From Flavobacterium sp. (GTDB lineage: Bacteria > Bacteroidota > Bacteroidia > Flavobacteriales > Flavobacteriaceae), in contig NZ_JAGNYF010000002.1 of the NCBI RefSeq assembly GCF_017985075.1, positions 1 to 64,000 of the forward strand: a stretch of DNA of 64,000 nucleotides, in the 5' to 3' direction. This document shows positions 25,901 to 33,590 of the stretch, piece by piece. The first letter of the stretch is position 1. Each line of letters opens with the position of its first letter. Made by a program: the position numbers and the translations under genes. The notes below the pieces were generated by a model. The model ran no database searches and was not told the DNA's origin. It worked only from the letters and a program-made list of their open reading frames with translations.

Positions 25901-26077
25901 GCGTATGTAATGGTTTTAGGTGGTTATGGTACTACTGCTACATCAAATAATTATATTTTAGACGTAAACCAGTCGGAAACTACACTCGATGTTTCCAACT
26001 ATTCCAATGGGTTTTATACCGTTGCTTTAGTGGTAAATGGTCAAATTGTTGATGCAAAAACTTTAATAAAGGAATAG
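22913..26077 (+). CDS. S8 (subtilisin-like) serine protease with T9SS sorting domain
   Basis: Secreted protease of 1054 residues. A signal peptide (about 1-19, ending TFAQN) leads to a 200-residue propeptide-like region, a low-complexity Ser/Thr linker (192-205), and the subtilase domain with catalytic Asp247 (VAVLDNG), His295 (NHGTHVAG) and Ser497 (GTSMAAPHVSG), plus oxyanion Asn405 (AAGN). After about 600 come beta-rich regions, and the end (SSIAPNPATSAVTIGYK...TLIKE) is a type A T9SS sorting domain. The first roughly 800 bp use GC-rich codons (gcc, ctg, agc) unlike the flanks and unlike the AT-rich last third, suggesting a composite or acquired gene. Substrate unknown. A terminator follows. 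Confidence 0.93.
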   Translation: MKKKLTFLLFTISMVTFAQNHYYYYKGKKQALLLETSKVNVFTNAAFSPSQVAAVSPLPYQQKSSTWGTVVFPETLSEMQLYQKINQLKNTQNISSVGLYYKAKNNKSVGTSNLFYVQLKNPEQYAVLQTEAAQKNVTILRQLANSLWYCLQLTNKSVETSVALSNYFYEAGFANVDPGFILPFANVEMESNSSSTTSNTTTTSCSNDPLFGGQWALNGTTAPNADINACQAWTIGTGTGVKVAVLDNGIKLDHPDLAANIYPLSYNAETLTSPSQLTPHPSYISSQYSNIMSNHGTHVAGIIGAKGNNGIKFSGVAPNCTLMGISHFLQFEGFSINHTERLGYGINWAKLQGAEVINCSWHYDETLNPTTETPFSTTLLESFIIDFIENGREGKGGILVFAAGNTDVAGINYPASFDARILTIGASDTFGQRASFSSYDVVTTSNRTVDVVAPGVNIGSLIVNILPGATIADPSMPSVQAVDPNGSIDQTYSQGTSMAAPHVSGVAALMLSVNPCLTGQQIRDIIEQTAQKVGGYTYATTVDRPNGTWHKEMGYGLLDAHAAVLKAQQMYSSVTDLYVKDNTIDLGIEPNTTTSTLWNSPNIWLRNSPDNGTTHQNAGSGINYVYVKVQNKGCVASNPKDLVRLFQSVYTWGLEDVYSGIIELNQKPIPVLQPGEERIIMMPITPIFNTGHSPLISSASINLIAQIIPFAETTTPVITLGNTLTLAKNHNNIAIKNCVRIFPIFTPTEILATYKSGNIPFGNIQNTNKNYKIELIEDTGNDEKAIYKEAEVDLKMSEEVFQAWTRGGAQQVNMNATSDLKIKRVTNENVILDNVNFNANEFGNISLSFNFLTEEITDKTLYTYNLIMRDKVTNEIVNGATIEIEKPLRASFVADAGDDITKDKAEVITITAEDINEPAIYNWYDSAGNLVFTGKDLTISNAAAQKYKLEVIATADGFKDYTEVEVSLKPSVLSSIAPNPATSAVTIGYKINEGGNAYVMVLGGYGTTATSNNYILDVNQSETTLDVSNYSNGFYTVALVVNGQIVDAKTLIKE

Positions 26078-26106
26078 CTTAGCTACCACTTGGTACAATT
26101 AAACAC

Positions 26107-26135
26107 AAAATGGCTCCGAAATTCGGAGCCATTTT
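26107..26135 (+). terminator. Rho-independent terminator after S8 protease gene
   Basis: AAAATGGCTCCGAA and TTCGGAGCCATTTT form a 14-bp perfect stem, 29 bp after the stop codon, followed by AT-rich sequence. Confidence 0.85.
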
Positions 26136-26253
26136 ATTTTACTCCAAATTTTACTACTTGGTTGTCATTGTTATACCTATACGAGTAATAACGAACTGGC
26201 GAAGCAGTTTCTTTTTTTTGCCACGGATTAACACAGATTAATACATATTTTTT

Positions 26254-26323
26254 GTCATTTCGACCAACGGGAGAAATCACATAACGTAAGTAATAAATGG
26301 GATTCCTCCTGCGTCGGAATGAC
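26254..26323. repeat. inverted pair of a dispersed GTCATT-CGAC repeat
   Basis: GTCATTTCGACCAACGGGAG on the plus strand faces GTCATTCCGACGCAGGAGG on the minus strand, giving a 70-bp imperfect palindrome. The pattern is familiar from intergenic repeats of flavobacterial genomes. The 63-codon frame that crosses it on the minus strand is an artefact of the repeat. Directly upstream (26221-26245) is a CACGGATTAACACAGATTA-type repeat. Confidence 0.65.
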
Positions 26324-26362
26324 AAAGATTGCGTTGTAAGTAATGCAAATAGTAAAATTTAT

Positions 26363-26620
26363 AGAAAAACCCTATTTTAACAGGTTACTTGGCACTTTTA
26401 ATAGGGTAAGTAGCGTATTAAAAATAATAAACTACCTGTTTTAATACCTATTTTTACGTATTAAAAGTAGGATACAACGTGTTTTAATGTGATGCTTACG
26501 TATTAAAACCAACAAATAACGTATTTTAATACGTATGCCTAAGTATTAAAACCAACAAATAACGTATTTTAATACGTATGCTAATGTATTAAAAGTAATA
26601 TACAATGTATCAAAATAGGC
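26363..26620. repeat. 43-bp tandem array of imperfect palindromes (about six units)
   Basis: Six consecutive segments start at 26363, 26406, 26449, 26492, 26535 and 26578, an exact 43-bp period. Units four and five are nearly identical; the others are diverged. Each unit contains TATTAAAA, and the next TTTTAATA is 15 bp later, so successive units form 28-nt imperfect palindromes (TTTTAATAC...GTATTAAAA) separated by 15-nt spacers. Nothing in it codes for protein. It could be a minisatellite, a protein-binding array or a remnant of a mobile element. Confidence 0.8.
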
Positions 26621-26626
26621 ACATAA

Positions 26627-26760
26627 AAAAAGCTGTCCTAAAAGTCTAAATCTTGTTATTCCGAATTTATTTCGGAATCTAAATGTTTTTAAAAATCAAA
26701 CATTTATTGCAGCTAAAACCAGTTCAGCTTGACAAGATTCAGTCTTTTTGGACAGCCTTA
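26627..26760. repeat. MITE-like element with inverted termini
   Basis: The left end AGCTGTCCTAAAAGTCTAAA continues to TCTTGTTA; the right end TGACAAGATTCAGTC continues to TTTTTGGACAGCCTT. These are imperfect inverted copies of about 30 bp. The interior holds a hairpin TTCCGAATTTATTTCGGAA and no coding frame. Size, ends and lack of a gene suit a non-autonomous insertion element or a large terminator-like palindrome. Confidence 0.55.
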
Positions 26761-26782
26761 ATAAACAACAGAAATATAAAAC

Positions 26783-27286
26783 TTATTCAGTTGGTGGCGT
26801 ATCGCCATTTGATGTTTTGTTGGTGCTCCCTACTGGTCTTCCTGCAAAAAACTGCCCAATTTCTGCAACTTTAGTTTGATATCCCGTTGCTCCAGCAGAC
26901 GCTTTATATTTTGAATAATCATAATCGGTAAGCGACGCTTGATAATTGTCCCAATCGTGCAAAATTTTAGCACTGCTAAGTCCATCTATTAGGCTTTGAA
27001 GCCGTTGCATGGTGGTTTGTAAAAAAGTTCTGGTGTCGTAGTCATTCATAAACTCCACCCAGTCCACATCGGTGCTGCTTAGTGTGGGTTGGCTGTCTCT
27101 AAAATCTTTAACCTTGTTAATAATAAGCTTGTTTTGTTCGTTCACGCTACCATATTGTAGTCGTTCGTCTGCAGTTAAATTGGCAAGTTTTGTTGCTAAT
27201 GCAGTTTCAAGTGAGGCAACTGCTGTGTTTACTGAGGTTTTCTCTGTTGCAGAAAAGTGTCTGCTGTCAAAATTGGTAAATGGCAT
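26783..27286 (-). CDS. uncharacterised 167-residue protein
   Basis: No family recognised. From the ATG at 27286 (MPFTNFDSRHFSATEKTS) the protein has 167 residues; an upstream frame adds eight residues from a TTG-like start. It is soluble, without signal peptide or membrane segment, and looks alpha-helical (NTAVASLETALATKLANLT, TFLQTTMQRLQSLIDGL). The C-terminal end is Thr/Ser/Gly-rich (GSTNKTSNGDTPPTE). Codon use is more GC-rich than the neighbours. It is isolated: 700 bp of repeats lie downstream and 400 bp of AT-rich sequence upstream, so it may be part of acquired DNA. A structural or phage-like role cannot be excluded. Confidence 0.6.
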   Translation of the reverse strand: MPFTNFDSRHFSATEKTSVNTAVASLETALATKLANLTADERLQYGSVNEQNKLIINKVKDFRDSQPTLSSTDVDWVEFMNDYDTRTFLQTTMQRLQSLIDGLSSAKILHDWDNYQASLTDYDYSKYKASAGATGYQTKVAEIGQFFAGRPVGSTNKTSNGDTPPTE

Positions 27287-27310
27287 GTTAGATTTGGTTA
27301 AATTAAACAA

Positions 27311-27712
27311 TATTTTTTTGTAAATTAAAATTAAAAATAATTTGGCTTATACCACATATTTATTATGAAAAATTTAACTTTTTTTATAATTTTTGACTTT
27401 ATTGTCCGATAAAAAATAAATAAAATTTAAGGACAATTTGGCACACGAATTTTGCCGATGTAACGGATATAATCTGTGTTAATCCTTAAAATCCTTGGCT
27501 AATTTTTTTCAAGCATTAGTAAAAATAAATTTCAGAAAAATAGTATAATTAATTTTAACTAATTATTTTTCAGTAAATTAAATTGAATCTATTGGTTTTA
27601 ATCGGATAAAAATGAGTTTTTGACTTAAAGTCTTTCCAACTTTCGACTTTATCACTTTCGACTTTTAAAACTTTACCTTATATTTGCATTTCATTAAAAA
27701 AGCTCAATTATT
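27311..27712. other. gene-free AT-rich region upstream of ffh
   Basis: This 400-bp gap has no plausible gene. It includes a TAATCTGTGTTAATCC repeat fragment near 27468 of the CACAGATT family seen elsewhere, CTTTCGACTTT repeats at about 27640-27670 related to the palindrome after recQ, and the ffh -7 element at 27679-27686. Confidence 0.6.
27679..27686 (+). promoter_or_regulatory. putative -7 promoter element of ffh
   Basis: TATATTTG matches TAnnTTTG and ends 26 bp before the ffh ATG at 27713. Confidence 0.5.
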
Positions 27713-29068
27713 ATGTTTGATAATCTTACCGATAAGTTAGATAAAGCCTTCCATATACTAAAAGGACACGGAAAAATTACGGATGTAAACGTAGCCGATA
27801 CTTTAAAAGAAGTACGTCGTGCATTGTTAGATGCCGATGTGAACTTTAAAATTGCTAAAGATTTTACTACACGAGTTAAAGATAAAGCTATTGGAGAAAA
27901 TGTATTAACTACATTACAGCCAGGTCAGTTATTGGTAAAGTTAGTTAAAGATGAATTGACCGAATTAATGGGTGGCGATGTTGCAGGAGTTAATTTATCT
28001 GGAAACCCAACCGTTATTTTAATGTCTGGTTTACAAGGTTCTGGTAAAACGACCTTCTCTGGTAAATTAGCTAATTTTTTAAAAACAAAGAAATCTAAAA
28101 ATCCACTTTTAGTAGCTTGTGATATTTATCGTCCTGCGGCAATTAATCAGTTGCACGTTGTTGGAGATCAAATAGGTGTGGAAGTGTATTCTGAACCTGA
28201 AAATAAAAATGCTGTTTCAATAGCCGAAAATGCAATTAAGCACGCAAAAGCAAATGGTTTTAATGTTGTAATTATTGATACCGCTGGTCGTTTAGCTGTT
28301 GATGAAGAAATGATGAACGAAATTGCAAACGTTCACAAAGCCATTCAGCCTCACGAAACGTTATTTGTGGTAGATGCTATGACGGGTCAGGATGCAGTAA
28401 ACACAGCAAAAGCGTTTAATGATAGATTAAACTTCGATGGTGTAATTCTTACAAAATTAGATGGTGATACTCGTGGTGGAGCGGCTATTTCAATTAAATC
28501 GGTAGTTAATAAACCTATAAAATTCATTGGTACAGGAGAAAAGATGGACGCAATTGATGTGTTTTATCCTTCTCGTATGGCGGAACGAATTTTAGGAATG
28601 GGTGATGTGGTTTCTTTGGTTGAAAGAGCTCAAGAACAATATAACGAAGAGGAAGCCAGAAAAATTCAGAAAAAAATTGCTAAAAATGAATTTGGTTTCG
28701 ATGATTTCTTAGCGCAAATACAACAAATCAAAAAAATGGGAAGTATGAAAGACCTTGTAGGAATGATTCCTGGAGCTGGAAAAGCGTTAAAAGATGTAGA
28801 AATTGAGGATGACGCTTTTAAACACGTAGAAGCCATTATACAATCGATGACACCAATAGAAAGAAGCAAACCAGCAATAATTGATGTGAAGAGAAAAACA
28901 AGAATTGCAAAAGGAGCTGGTAGAAAAATAGAAGAAGTGAATCAGTTAATGAAACAGTTCGACCAAATGAGTAAAATGATGAAAATGATGCAAGGCGGCG
29001 GCGGAAAAAAACTGATGCAAATGATGGGCGGAATGAAAGGAATGCCTTCAATGCCTGGAATGAAATAA
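27713..29068 (+). CDS. ffh: signal recognition particle protein Ffh
   Basis: GTPase subunit of the signal recognition particle; with 4.5S RNA it binds signal sequences on the ribosome and hands inner-membrane proteins to FtsY. The 451-residue protein has the N domain (1-95), the G domain with G1 GLQGSGKTT (106-114), DTAGR and TKLDGDTRGGAA, and the methionine-rich M domain (about 300-451) ending in a run of Met-Gly-Lys repeats that bind RNA and signal peptides. Length and start fit the family. It has its own promoter-like element and a terminator before folD. Confidence 0.97.
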   Translation: MFDNLTDKLDKAFHILKGHGKITDVNVADTLKEVRRALLDADVNFKIAKDFTTRVKDKAIGENVLTTLQPGQLLVKLVKDELTELMGGDVAGVNLSGNPTVILMSGLQGSGKTTFSGKLANFLKTKKSKNPLLVACDIYRPAAINQLHVVGDQIGVEVYSEPENKNAVSIAENAIKHAKANGFNVVIIDTAGRLAVDEEMMNEIANVHKAIQPHETLFVVDAMTGQDAVNTAKAFNDRLNFDGVILTKLDGDTRGGAAISIKSVVNKPIKFIGTGEKMDAIDVFYPSRMAERILGMGDVVSLVERAQEQYNEEEARKIQKKIAKNEFGFDDFLAQIQQIKKMGSMKDLVGMIPGAGKALKDVEIEDDAFKHVEAIIQSMTPIERSKPAIIDVKRKTRIAKGAGRKIEEVNQLMKQFDQMSKMMKMMQGGGGKKLMQMMGGMKGMPSMPGMK

Positions 29069-29078
29069 GAACTATATT

Positions 29079-29119
29079 AAAGTCGAATGTTTTAAAAATT
29101 AATTAAAACATTCGACTTT
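29079..29119 (+). terminator. 17-bp hairpin terminator between ffh and folD
   Basis: AAAGTCGAATGTTTTAA (29079-29095) pairs perfectly with TTAAAACATTCGACTTT (29103-29119), loop of 7 nt, with T residues following. Confidence 0.75.
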
Positions 29120-29140
29120 TCAACTATAAAAACAACAACC

Positions 29141-30016
29141 ATGCAATTATTAGACGGAAAAAAAGTTTCAGAAGATATTAAAGAAGAAATTGCTGCTGAA
29201 GTAGCAAAAATGAAAGCAAATGGCGAAAAAGTTCCTCATTTAGCTGCAATTATTGTAGGAAATGATGGAGCAAGTTTAACGTATGTTGGTAGTAAAGTTA
29301 AAGCGTGTGAAAGAGTAGGTTTTGAATCTACTTTGATAAAAATGCCAAGTACGACTTCGGAAAAAGAATTACTTAAAAAAATTGCTGAATTAAACGAAGA
29401 TTCAAATATTGATGGTTTTATTGTGCAATTACCTTTACCTCCACAAATTGATACTCAGGAAGTTATTATGGCCATTCATCCATCAAAAGATGTAGATGGT
29501 TTTCATCCAGAAAATTTCGGAAAAATGGCTTTAGATATGAGTACGTTTATACCAGCTACACCATTCGGAATTTTAGAATTATTGGAAAGATACAATGTTC
29601 AAACGCAAGGAAAACATACTGTTGTAATTGGAAGAAGTCATATTGTGGGTCGTCCTATGAGTATTTTAATGGGAAGAAAAGGTTTTCCGGGTAATTCAAC
29701 AGTGACAGTTACGCATACACACACTAAAAATATCACTCAAATTACTTCACAAGCAGATATTATTATTTCAGCTCTCGGAGTGCCAAATTATTTAAAGGCA
29801 GAAATGGTAAAAGATGATGTAGTGGTTATTGATGTAGGAATTACTCGTGTAGCAGATGAAACAACTGAAAAAGGATATAAAATTGTAGGTGATGTTGATT
29901 TTGAAAATGTTTCTAAAAAAGCATCGTTTATAACTCCAGTTCCAGGTGGAGTAGGTCCTATGACAATTGCGATGTTGTTGAAAAACACATTAATAGCAAG
30001 AGAAAATAGAAAATAA
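29141..30016 (+). CDS. folD: bifunctional methylenetetrahydrofolate dehydrogenase/cyclohydrolase
   Basis: Cytoplasmic enzyme that interconverts 5,10-methylene- and 10-formyl-tetrahydrofolate, supplying one-carbon units. The 291-residue protein shows the folate site TYVGSKVKACERVGF (Tyr48, catalytic Lys52), the DGFIVQLPLPPQID block, the NADP-binding VIGRSHIVGRPMS and the C-terminal TPVPGGVGPMTIAMLL signature. Length is typical. It lies after ffh with a hairpin between, and its own terminator follows, so it is likely a single-gene unit. Confidence 0.97.
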   Translation: MQLLDGKKVSEDIKEEIAAEVAKMKANGEKVPHLAAIIVGNDGASLTYVGSKVKACERVGFESTLIKMPSTTSEKELLKKIAELNEDSNIDGFIVQLPLPPQIDTQEVIMAIHPSKDVDGFHPENFGKMALDMSTFIPATPFGILELLERYNVQTQGKHTVVIGRSHIVGRPMSILMGRKGFPGNSTVTVTHTHTKNITQITSQADIIISALGVPNYLKAEMVKDDVVVIDVGITRVADETTEKGYKIVGDVDFENVSKKASFITPVPGGVGPMTIAMLLKNTLIARENRK

Positions 30017-30020
30017 TAAA

Positions 30021-30053
30021 AAAAATCTCAATTTTAAGTTGAGATTTTTTTTT
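30021..30053 (+). terminator. Rho-independent terminator after folD
   Basis: AAAAATCTCAA and TTGAGATTTTT pair around a 7-nt loop, 5 bp after the stop codon, then a T-run. Confidence 0.85.
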
Positions 30054-30115
30054 AATTAAAACTATGTTATTTAGGTTTGAAAATCTAAAAATTTAGTTAA
30101 TATATCTTCAATTTG

Positions 30116-30145
30116 TTGTTTAATTGTAATCATTTCCTATTTTTG
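30116..30145 (+). promoter_or_regulatory. promoter of the parvulin operon
   Basis: TTG (30116-30118), a 19-bp spacer and TATTTTTG (30138-30145) form a complete Bacteroidota sigma-ABfr-type promoter, 29 bp before the first isomerase gene. This is the best-spaced promoter in the window. Confidence 0.65.
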
Positions 30146-30174
30146 CTTGTTGCAAACAAAACCAATTTAAAAAA

Positions 30175-32145
30175 ATGAAAATTCAAAACTTTTTTTTAGT
30201 CTTATTTTTAACAATTTGCTTTAATTTAATAGCTCAAAACACGACGAAAGACGTGCTTTTTACTATTGATTCAAACGAATATAAAATTGATGAATTTAAA
30301 AGAATTTATCTTAAAAATTTAGATTTAGTTAAAGACGATTCGCAAAAAGATTTAAATCAATATTTAGAATTATTTATTGGATATAAATTAAAAGTAAATA
30401 AGGCTTATAAGTTAGGATTGCAAAATAATACAAAGTATCAAAGCGAATTAAATTCTTACAGAAATCAACTTTCTAAATCGTATTTAAATGATTCAAAAGT
30501 TACCAATCAATTAATTGAAGAAGCCTACAATAGAAGTGTAAAAGAAGTAAAAGCATCGCATATTTTGCTCTCATTTGATGAAAGCATTAAAGGTGCAGAT
30601 ACATTGGCGTTTTATAATAAAGCACTTGCGTTAAAAAAACAAATTGAAAAAGGGGAAAGTTTTGAAACGGTAGCATTGGCTAATTCTCAAGATCCTTCTG
30701 TTGCAGATAACAAAGGTAATTTGGGTTATTTTTCAGCTTTCAGAATGGTGCATCCTTTTGAATCAGCAGCTTACAAAACAGAAGTTGGGCAAATTTCTAA
30801 TCCAGTTAGAACTCGTTTTGGATATCATTTAATAAAGGTTACCGATAAAAGAGACAATAAAGGTGAAGTAACTGTCGCTCATATTATGATTTTAAATCCT
30901 TCTGATGCTAAAGAAGAAGCCAAGTTAAAAGCGAAACAAACGATCGATGATATTTCGAAAAAGTTACAACAAGGCGAAAGTTTTGAAGCATTAGCAAGTC
31001 AATTTTCGGAAGATAAGTCTACTGCAGTTAAAGGCGGAGTTTTGCAACGTTTTGGAACAGGACAATTAAGTTCTGATGCGTTTGAAAGTGTTGCGTTTTC
31101 ATTGGAAAATAAAGGAGATATTTCGCAACCATTTGAATCGGGTTTTGGATGGCATATTGTAAAATTAATTGAGAAACATCCAGTAAAATCTTATGCGGAT
31201 TCAAAATCTGAATTAGAAAATAAAATTAAAAGAGATGAGCGTTCAATAATTATTACGAATACTTTGGCAAGTAAATTAAAAGTAAAATATACTCAAGAAG
31301 TAAACAAAACGCAATATAAGAATATTGAAAAAACGGTAACTGATGCCATTTATAGTCAAACTTGGGAGCTTCCAAAAGAAGATCTTTCAATTAAGGAAGA
31401 TTTACTTGTTATTGCTAAAAACAAAAAAGTGCCTACTTTGTCGTTTGCAAGCTATATTCAATCGCAACAAAAAAATAAGCTTTCGACTAAACCGGTTACG
31501 AAATTAGTTTCTGAATTATTTGAATCTTGGAAAGGCGAGCAATTGATAGCCTATTATACCGATAATTTAGAAAACGAATTCATTGATTTCAAAAATGTTA
31601 TGGACGAATACAGAGATGGATTACTATTGTTTGATTTAATGGAAAAAGAAATCTGGGATAAATCAAAAACAGATACTATTGGGCTTCAAAACTTCTATAA
31701 TTTAAATAAATCTAAATACAATTGGAAAGAAAGATTTGATGTAGATATTTTGTCGTCAACTGATGAAACCGTGATTGAATCTGCTCAAAAAATGCTTCAA
31801 AAAGGAAAAAGTATTGAATATATCAAATCGAAATTAAATAAAAATGATAAAGTAGCCATTATGGTGAAATCTGGTTTATTTGAGAAAAATTATGATATAT
31901 TAGATAAAATTCAAAATCTAACGGTAGGTGCAAACAACACGTATAAAGATGCAAATTATAGTTTTGTAGTTCATGTAAAAAGCACCAAACCTGCAGAGAC
32001 AAAAGCCCTTGAAGACTGCAAAAGTAAAGTAATTAACGATTACCAACAGTATTTAGAGTCTACTTGGGTAGATGAGTTAAAAAAAGAATTTAAAATAAAT
32101 ATCAATACCGCAGTTTTTGAAAATGTAAAACAGCAATTAAAATAA
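30175..32145 (+). CDS. periplasmic parvulin-type peptidyl-prolyl isomerase (two PpiC domains)
   Basis: Exported foldase of 656 residues. A signal peptide (1-20, ending LIAQ) is followed by an N-terminal helical chaperone-like region, then two parvulin domains: about 125-223 (VKASHILLSF...NLGYFSA...RTRFGYHLIKV) and about 233-333 (VTVAHIMIL...GVLQRFGTGQL...GFGWHIVKL). The C-terminal 320 residues are charged and of unknown fold. It likely folds outer-membrane proteins in the periplasm, as SurA does. It is first in an operon with a second isomerase (18 bp gap) and a MoxR ATPase. Confidence 0.9.
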   Translation: MKIQNFFLVLFLTICFNLIAQNTTKDVLFTIDSNEYKIDEFKRIYLKNLDLVKDDSQKDLNQYLELFIGYKLKVNKAYKLGLQNNTKYQSELNSYRNQLSKSYLNDSKVTNQLIEEAYNRSVKEVKASHILLSFDESIKGADTLAFYNKALALKKQIEKGESFETVALANSQDPSVADNKGNLGYFSAFRMVHPFESAAYKTEVGQISNPVRTRFGYHLIKVTDKRDNKGEVTVAHIMILNPSDAKEEAKLKAKQTIDDISKKLQQGESFEALASQFSEDKSTAVKGGVLQRFGTGQLSSDAFESVAFSLENKGDISQPFESGFGWHIVKLIEKHPVKSYADSKSELENKIKRDERSIIITNTLASKLKVKYTQEVNKTQYKNIEKTVTDAIYSQTWELPKEDLSIKEDLLVIAKNKKVPTLSFASYIQSQQKNKLSTKPVTKLVSELFESWKGEQLIAYYTDNLENEFIDFKNVMDEYRDGLLLFDLMEKEIWDKSKTDTIGLQNFYNLNKSKYNWKERFDVDILSSTDETVIESAQKMLQKGKSIEYIKSKLNKNDKVAIMVKSGLFEKNYDILDKIQNLTVGANNTYKDANYSFVVHVKSTKPAETKALEDCKSKVINDYQQYLESTWVDELKKEFKININTAVFENVKQQLK

Positions 32146-32163
32146 TAAAAACAGAAATAAACA

Positions 32164-33546
32164 ATGATGCCAATACAAACAATGATTTCGAAATTCACAA
32201 ATAAAACCAATCTTTTAGCGTTTGCTTTCTTACTTTTTTCAACAATTACTTTTGCGCAAAAAAAGCAAAAAGTAGACGGTGTTGCAGCCGTTGTAGGAAA
32301 TTACATAGTATTAGATTCTGATATAGATTTAATGCTATTAGAATTAAAAACACAAGGAGTAGATACTGAAAAAATTACACGTTGCGAATTGTTGGGAAAA
32401 CAACTTGAAGATAAGTTATATGCACATCAAGCAGTACAAGATAGTATTGTGGTTACTGATGAAGAAATAAATTCTTTTATGGATAGCCAAATGAATACTA
32501 TGGTGGAACAAATTGGTTCTAAAGAAAAATTATTTGAATACTATAAGAAAAAAGACGAAGAAGACTTTAGAAGTTATTTTTTCGAAATTATCAAATTAAA
32601 CAAATTAACGTCGCAAATGCAACGTAAAATTGTTGATGATATTACAGTAACACCAGATGAAGTAAAACAGTTTTTCAATAAAATTCCTGCCGATAAAATT
32701 CCAACTATTGGCGCAGAAATTGAATTGTCTCAAATTGTTGTGAAACCAGTAATTTCTAAAGAAGACAAGCAAAAAGCGATAGATAAATTAAAAGAAATTA
32801 GAAACGATGTAATTAATAACGGCGGTAGTTTCTATAGTAAAGCTGTAATTTATTCTGAAGATCCGGGTTCCAGCTCAAACGGTGGATATTATAAAATGAA
32901 TAAAAAAACGCAGTTTGTAAAGGAATTTAAAGATGTCGCTTTTCGTATGAATGAAGGAGAAATATCAGAACCTTTTGAAACAGAGTTTGGTTTTCATATT
33001 ATTTTTGTAGAAAAAATTATTGGTCAAGATATAGAATTGCGTCATATTTTAGTGAGTCCAAAAGTAACATCTAAAGCTGTTAAAGAGGCTTCAGATAAAA
33101 TTGATGGAATCCGCGAAAAAATTCAAAAAGGTGAAATTACGTTTGAAGATGCTGCCAAAGCTTCTTCAGATGATAAAGAAACAAAAAATAACGGTGGACT
33201 TTTACTTAATCCGCGTACTTCAGAACCTCGTTTTGAAATTTCAAAATTAGATCCTGCTTTATATAATCAAATAAATGGTTTGGTTCAAGGTGAAATGTCT
33301 AAAGTACTTTTAGATCAAGAAAGACAAGGAACAAAGTTTTTTAAAATACTTAAAGTAAATAAAAAAACGGAAGAACATAAAGCAGATTACGGTACAGATT
33401 ACATCAAAATTAAAGAATTAGCACTTTCTGATAAACAATATCAAGAAATTGGAAAATGGATGGCTGAAAAAATCGAAAAAAACTATATAAAAGTAAGTAA
33501 CGATTATAAAGAATGTACTTTTGAAAATAATTGGTTAAAAAAATAA
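32164..33546 (+). CDS. SurA-like periplasmic peptidyl-prolyl isomerase
   Basis: Exported foldase of 460 residues. A signal peptide ends at ITFAQ; the start may be the ATG at 32164 or, giving a more usual signal peptide, the ATG at 32182. The SurA-like N-terminal region begins VDGVAAVVGNYIVLDSDIDLML, the usual start of SurA family proteins, followed by two parvulin domains (about 185-285, ELSQIVVKPV...GGYYKMNKK...EFGFHIIFV; and about 288-390, ELRHILVSPK...NNGGLLLNP). It assists outer-membrane protein folding. Second gene of the parvulin operon. Confidence 0.93.
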   Translation: MMPIQTMISKFTNKTNLLAFAFLLFSTITFAQKKQKVDGVAAVVGNYIVLDSDIDLMLLELKTQGVDTEKITRCELLGKQLEDKLYAHQAVQDSIVVTDEEINSFMDSQMNTMVEQIGSKEKLFEYYKKKDEEDFRSYFFEIIKLNKLTSQMQRKIVDDITVTPDEVKQFFNKIPADKIPTIGAEIELSQIVVKPVISKEDKQKAIDKLKEIRNDVINNGGSFYSKAVIYSEDPGSSSNGGYYKMNKKTQFVKEFKDVAFRMNEGEISEPFETEFGFHIIFVEKIIGQDIELRHILVSPKVTSKAVKEASDKIDGIREKIQKGEITFEDAAKASSDDKETKNNGGLLLNPRTSEPRFEISKLDPALYNQINGLVQGEMSKVLLDQERQGTKFFKILKVNKKTEEHKADYGTDYIKIKELALSDKQYQEIGKWMAEKIEKNYIKVSNDYKECTFENNWLKK

Positions 33547-33590
33547 CCCTTTACCAAATACCTTTTACCCTAAACCCTTTACTCAAAAAG

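Noticed and set aside
26254-26323. Possible tRNA or small RNA fold because of strong self-complementarity.
   Set aside because: No tRNA features (no T-psi-C or anticodon arm); it is explained as two facing copies of a dispersed repeat.
26134-26325. Minus-strand frame of 63 codons (MSFRRRRNP...).
   Set aside because: It runs entirely through a dispersed palindromic repeat and the preceding terminator; the peptide is the translation of the repeat.
26363-26620. Regular palindromic repeats and spacers suggested a CRISPR array.
   Set aside because: Spacers are only 15 bp, two of them are identical, the repeats vary strongly from unit to unit, and no cas gene is nearby.
26683-26874. Plus-strand frame of 63 codons near the MITE-like element.
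   Set aside because: It spans the right inverted end and the end of the opposite-strand gene; no family likeness and poor codon pattern.
33531-33590. Twenty-codon extension of the MoxR gene overlapping the upstream isomerase.
   Set aside because: It would translate a CCTTTACC-type repeat; the ATG at 33591 fits the family.
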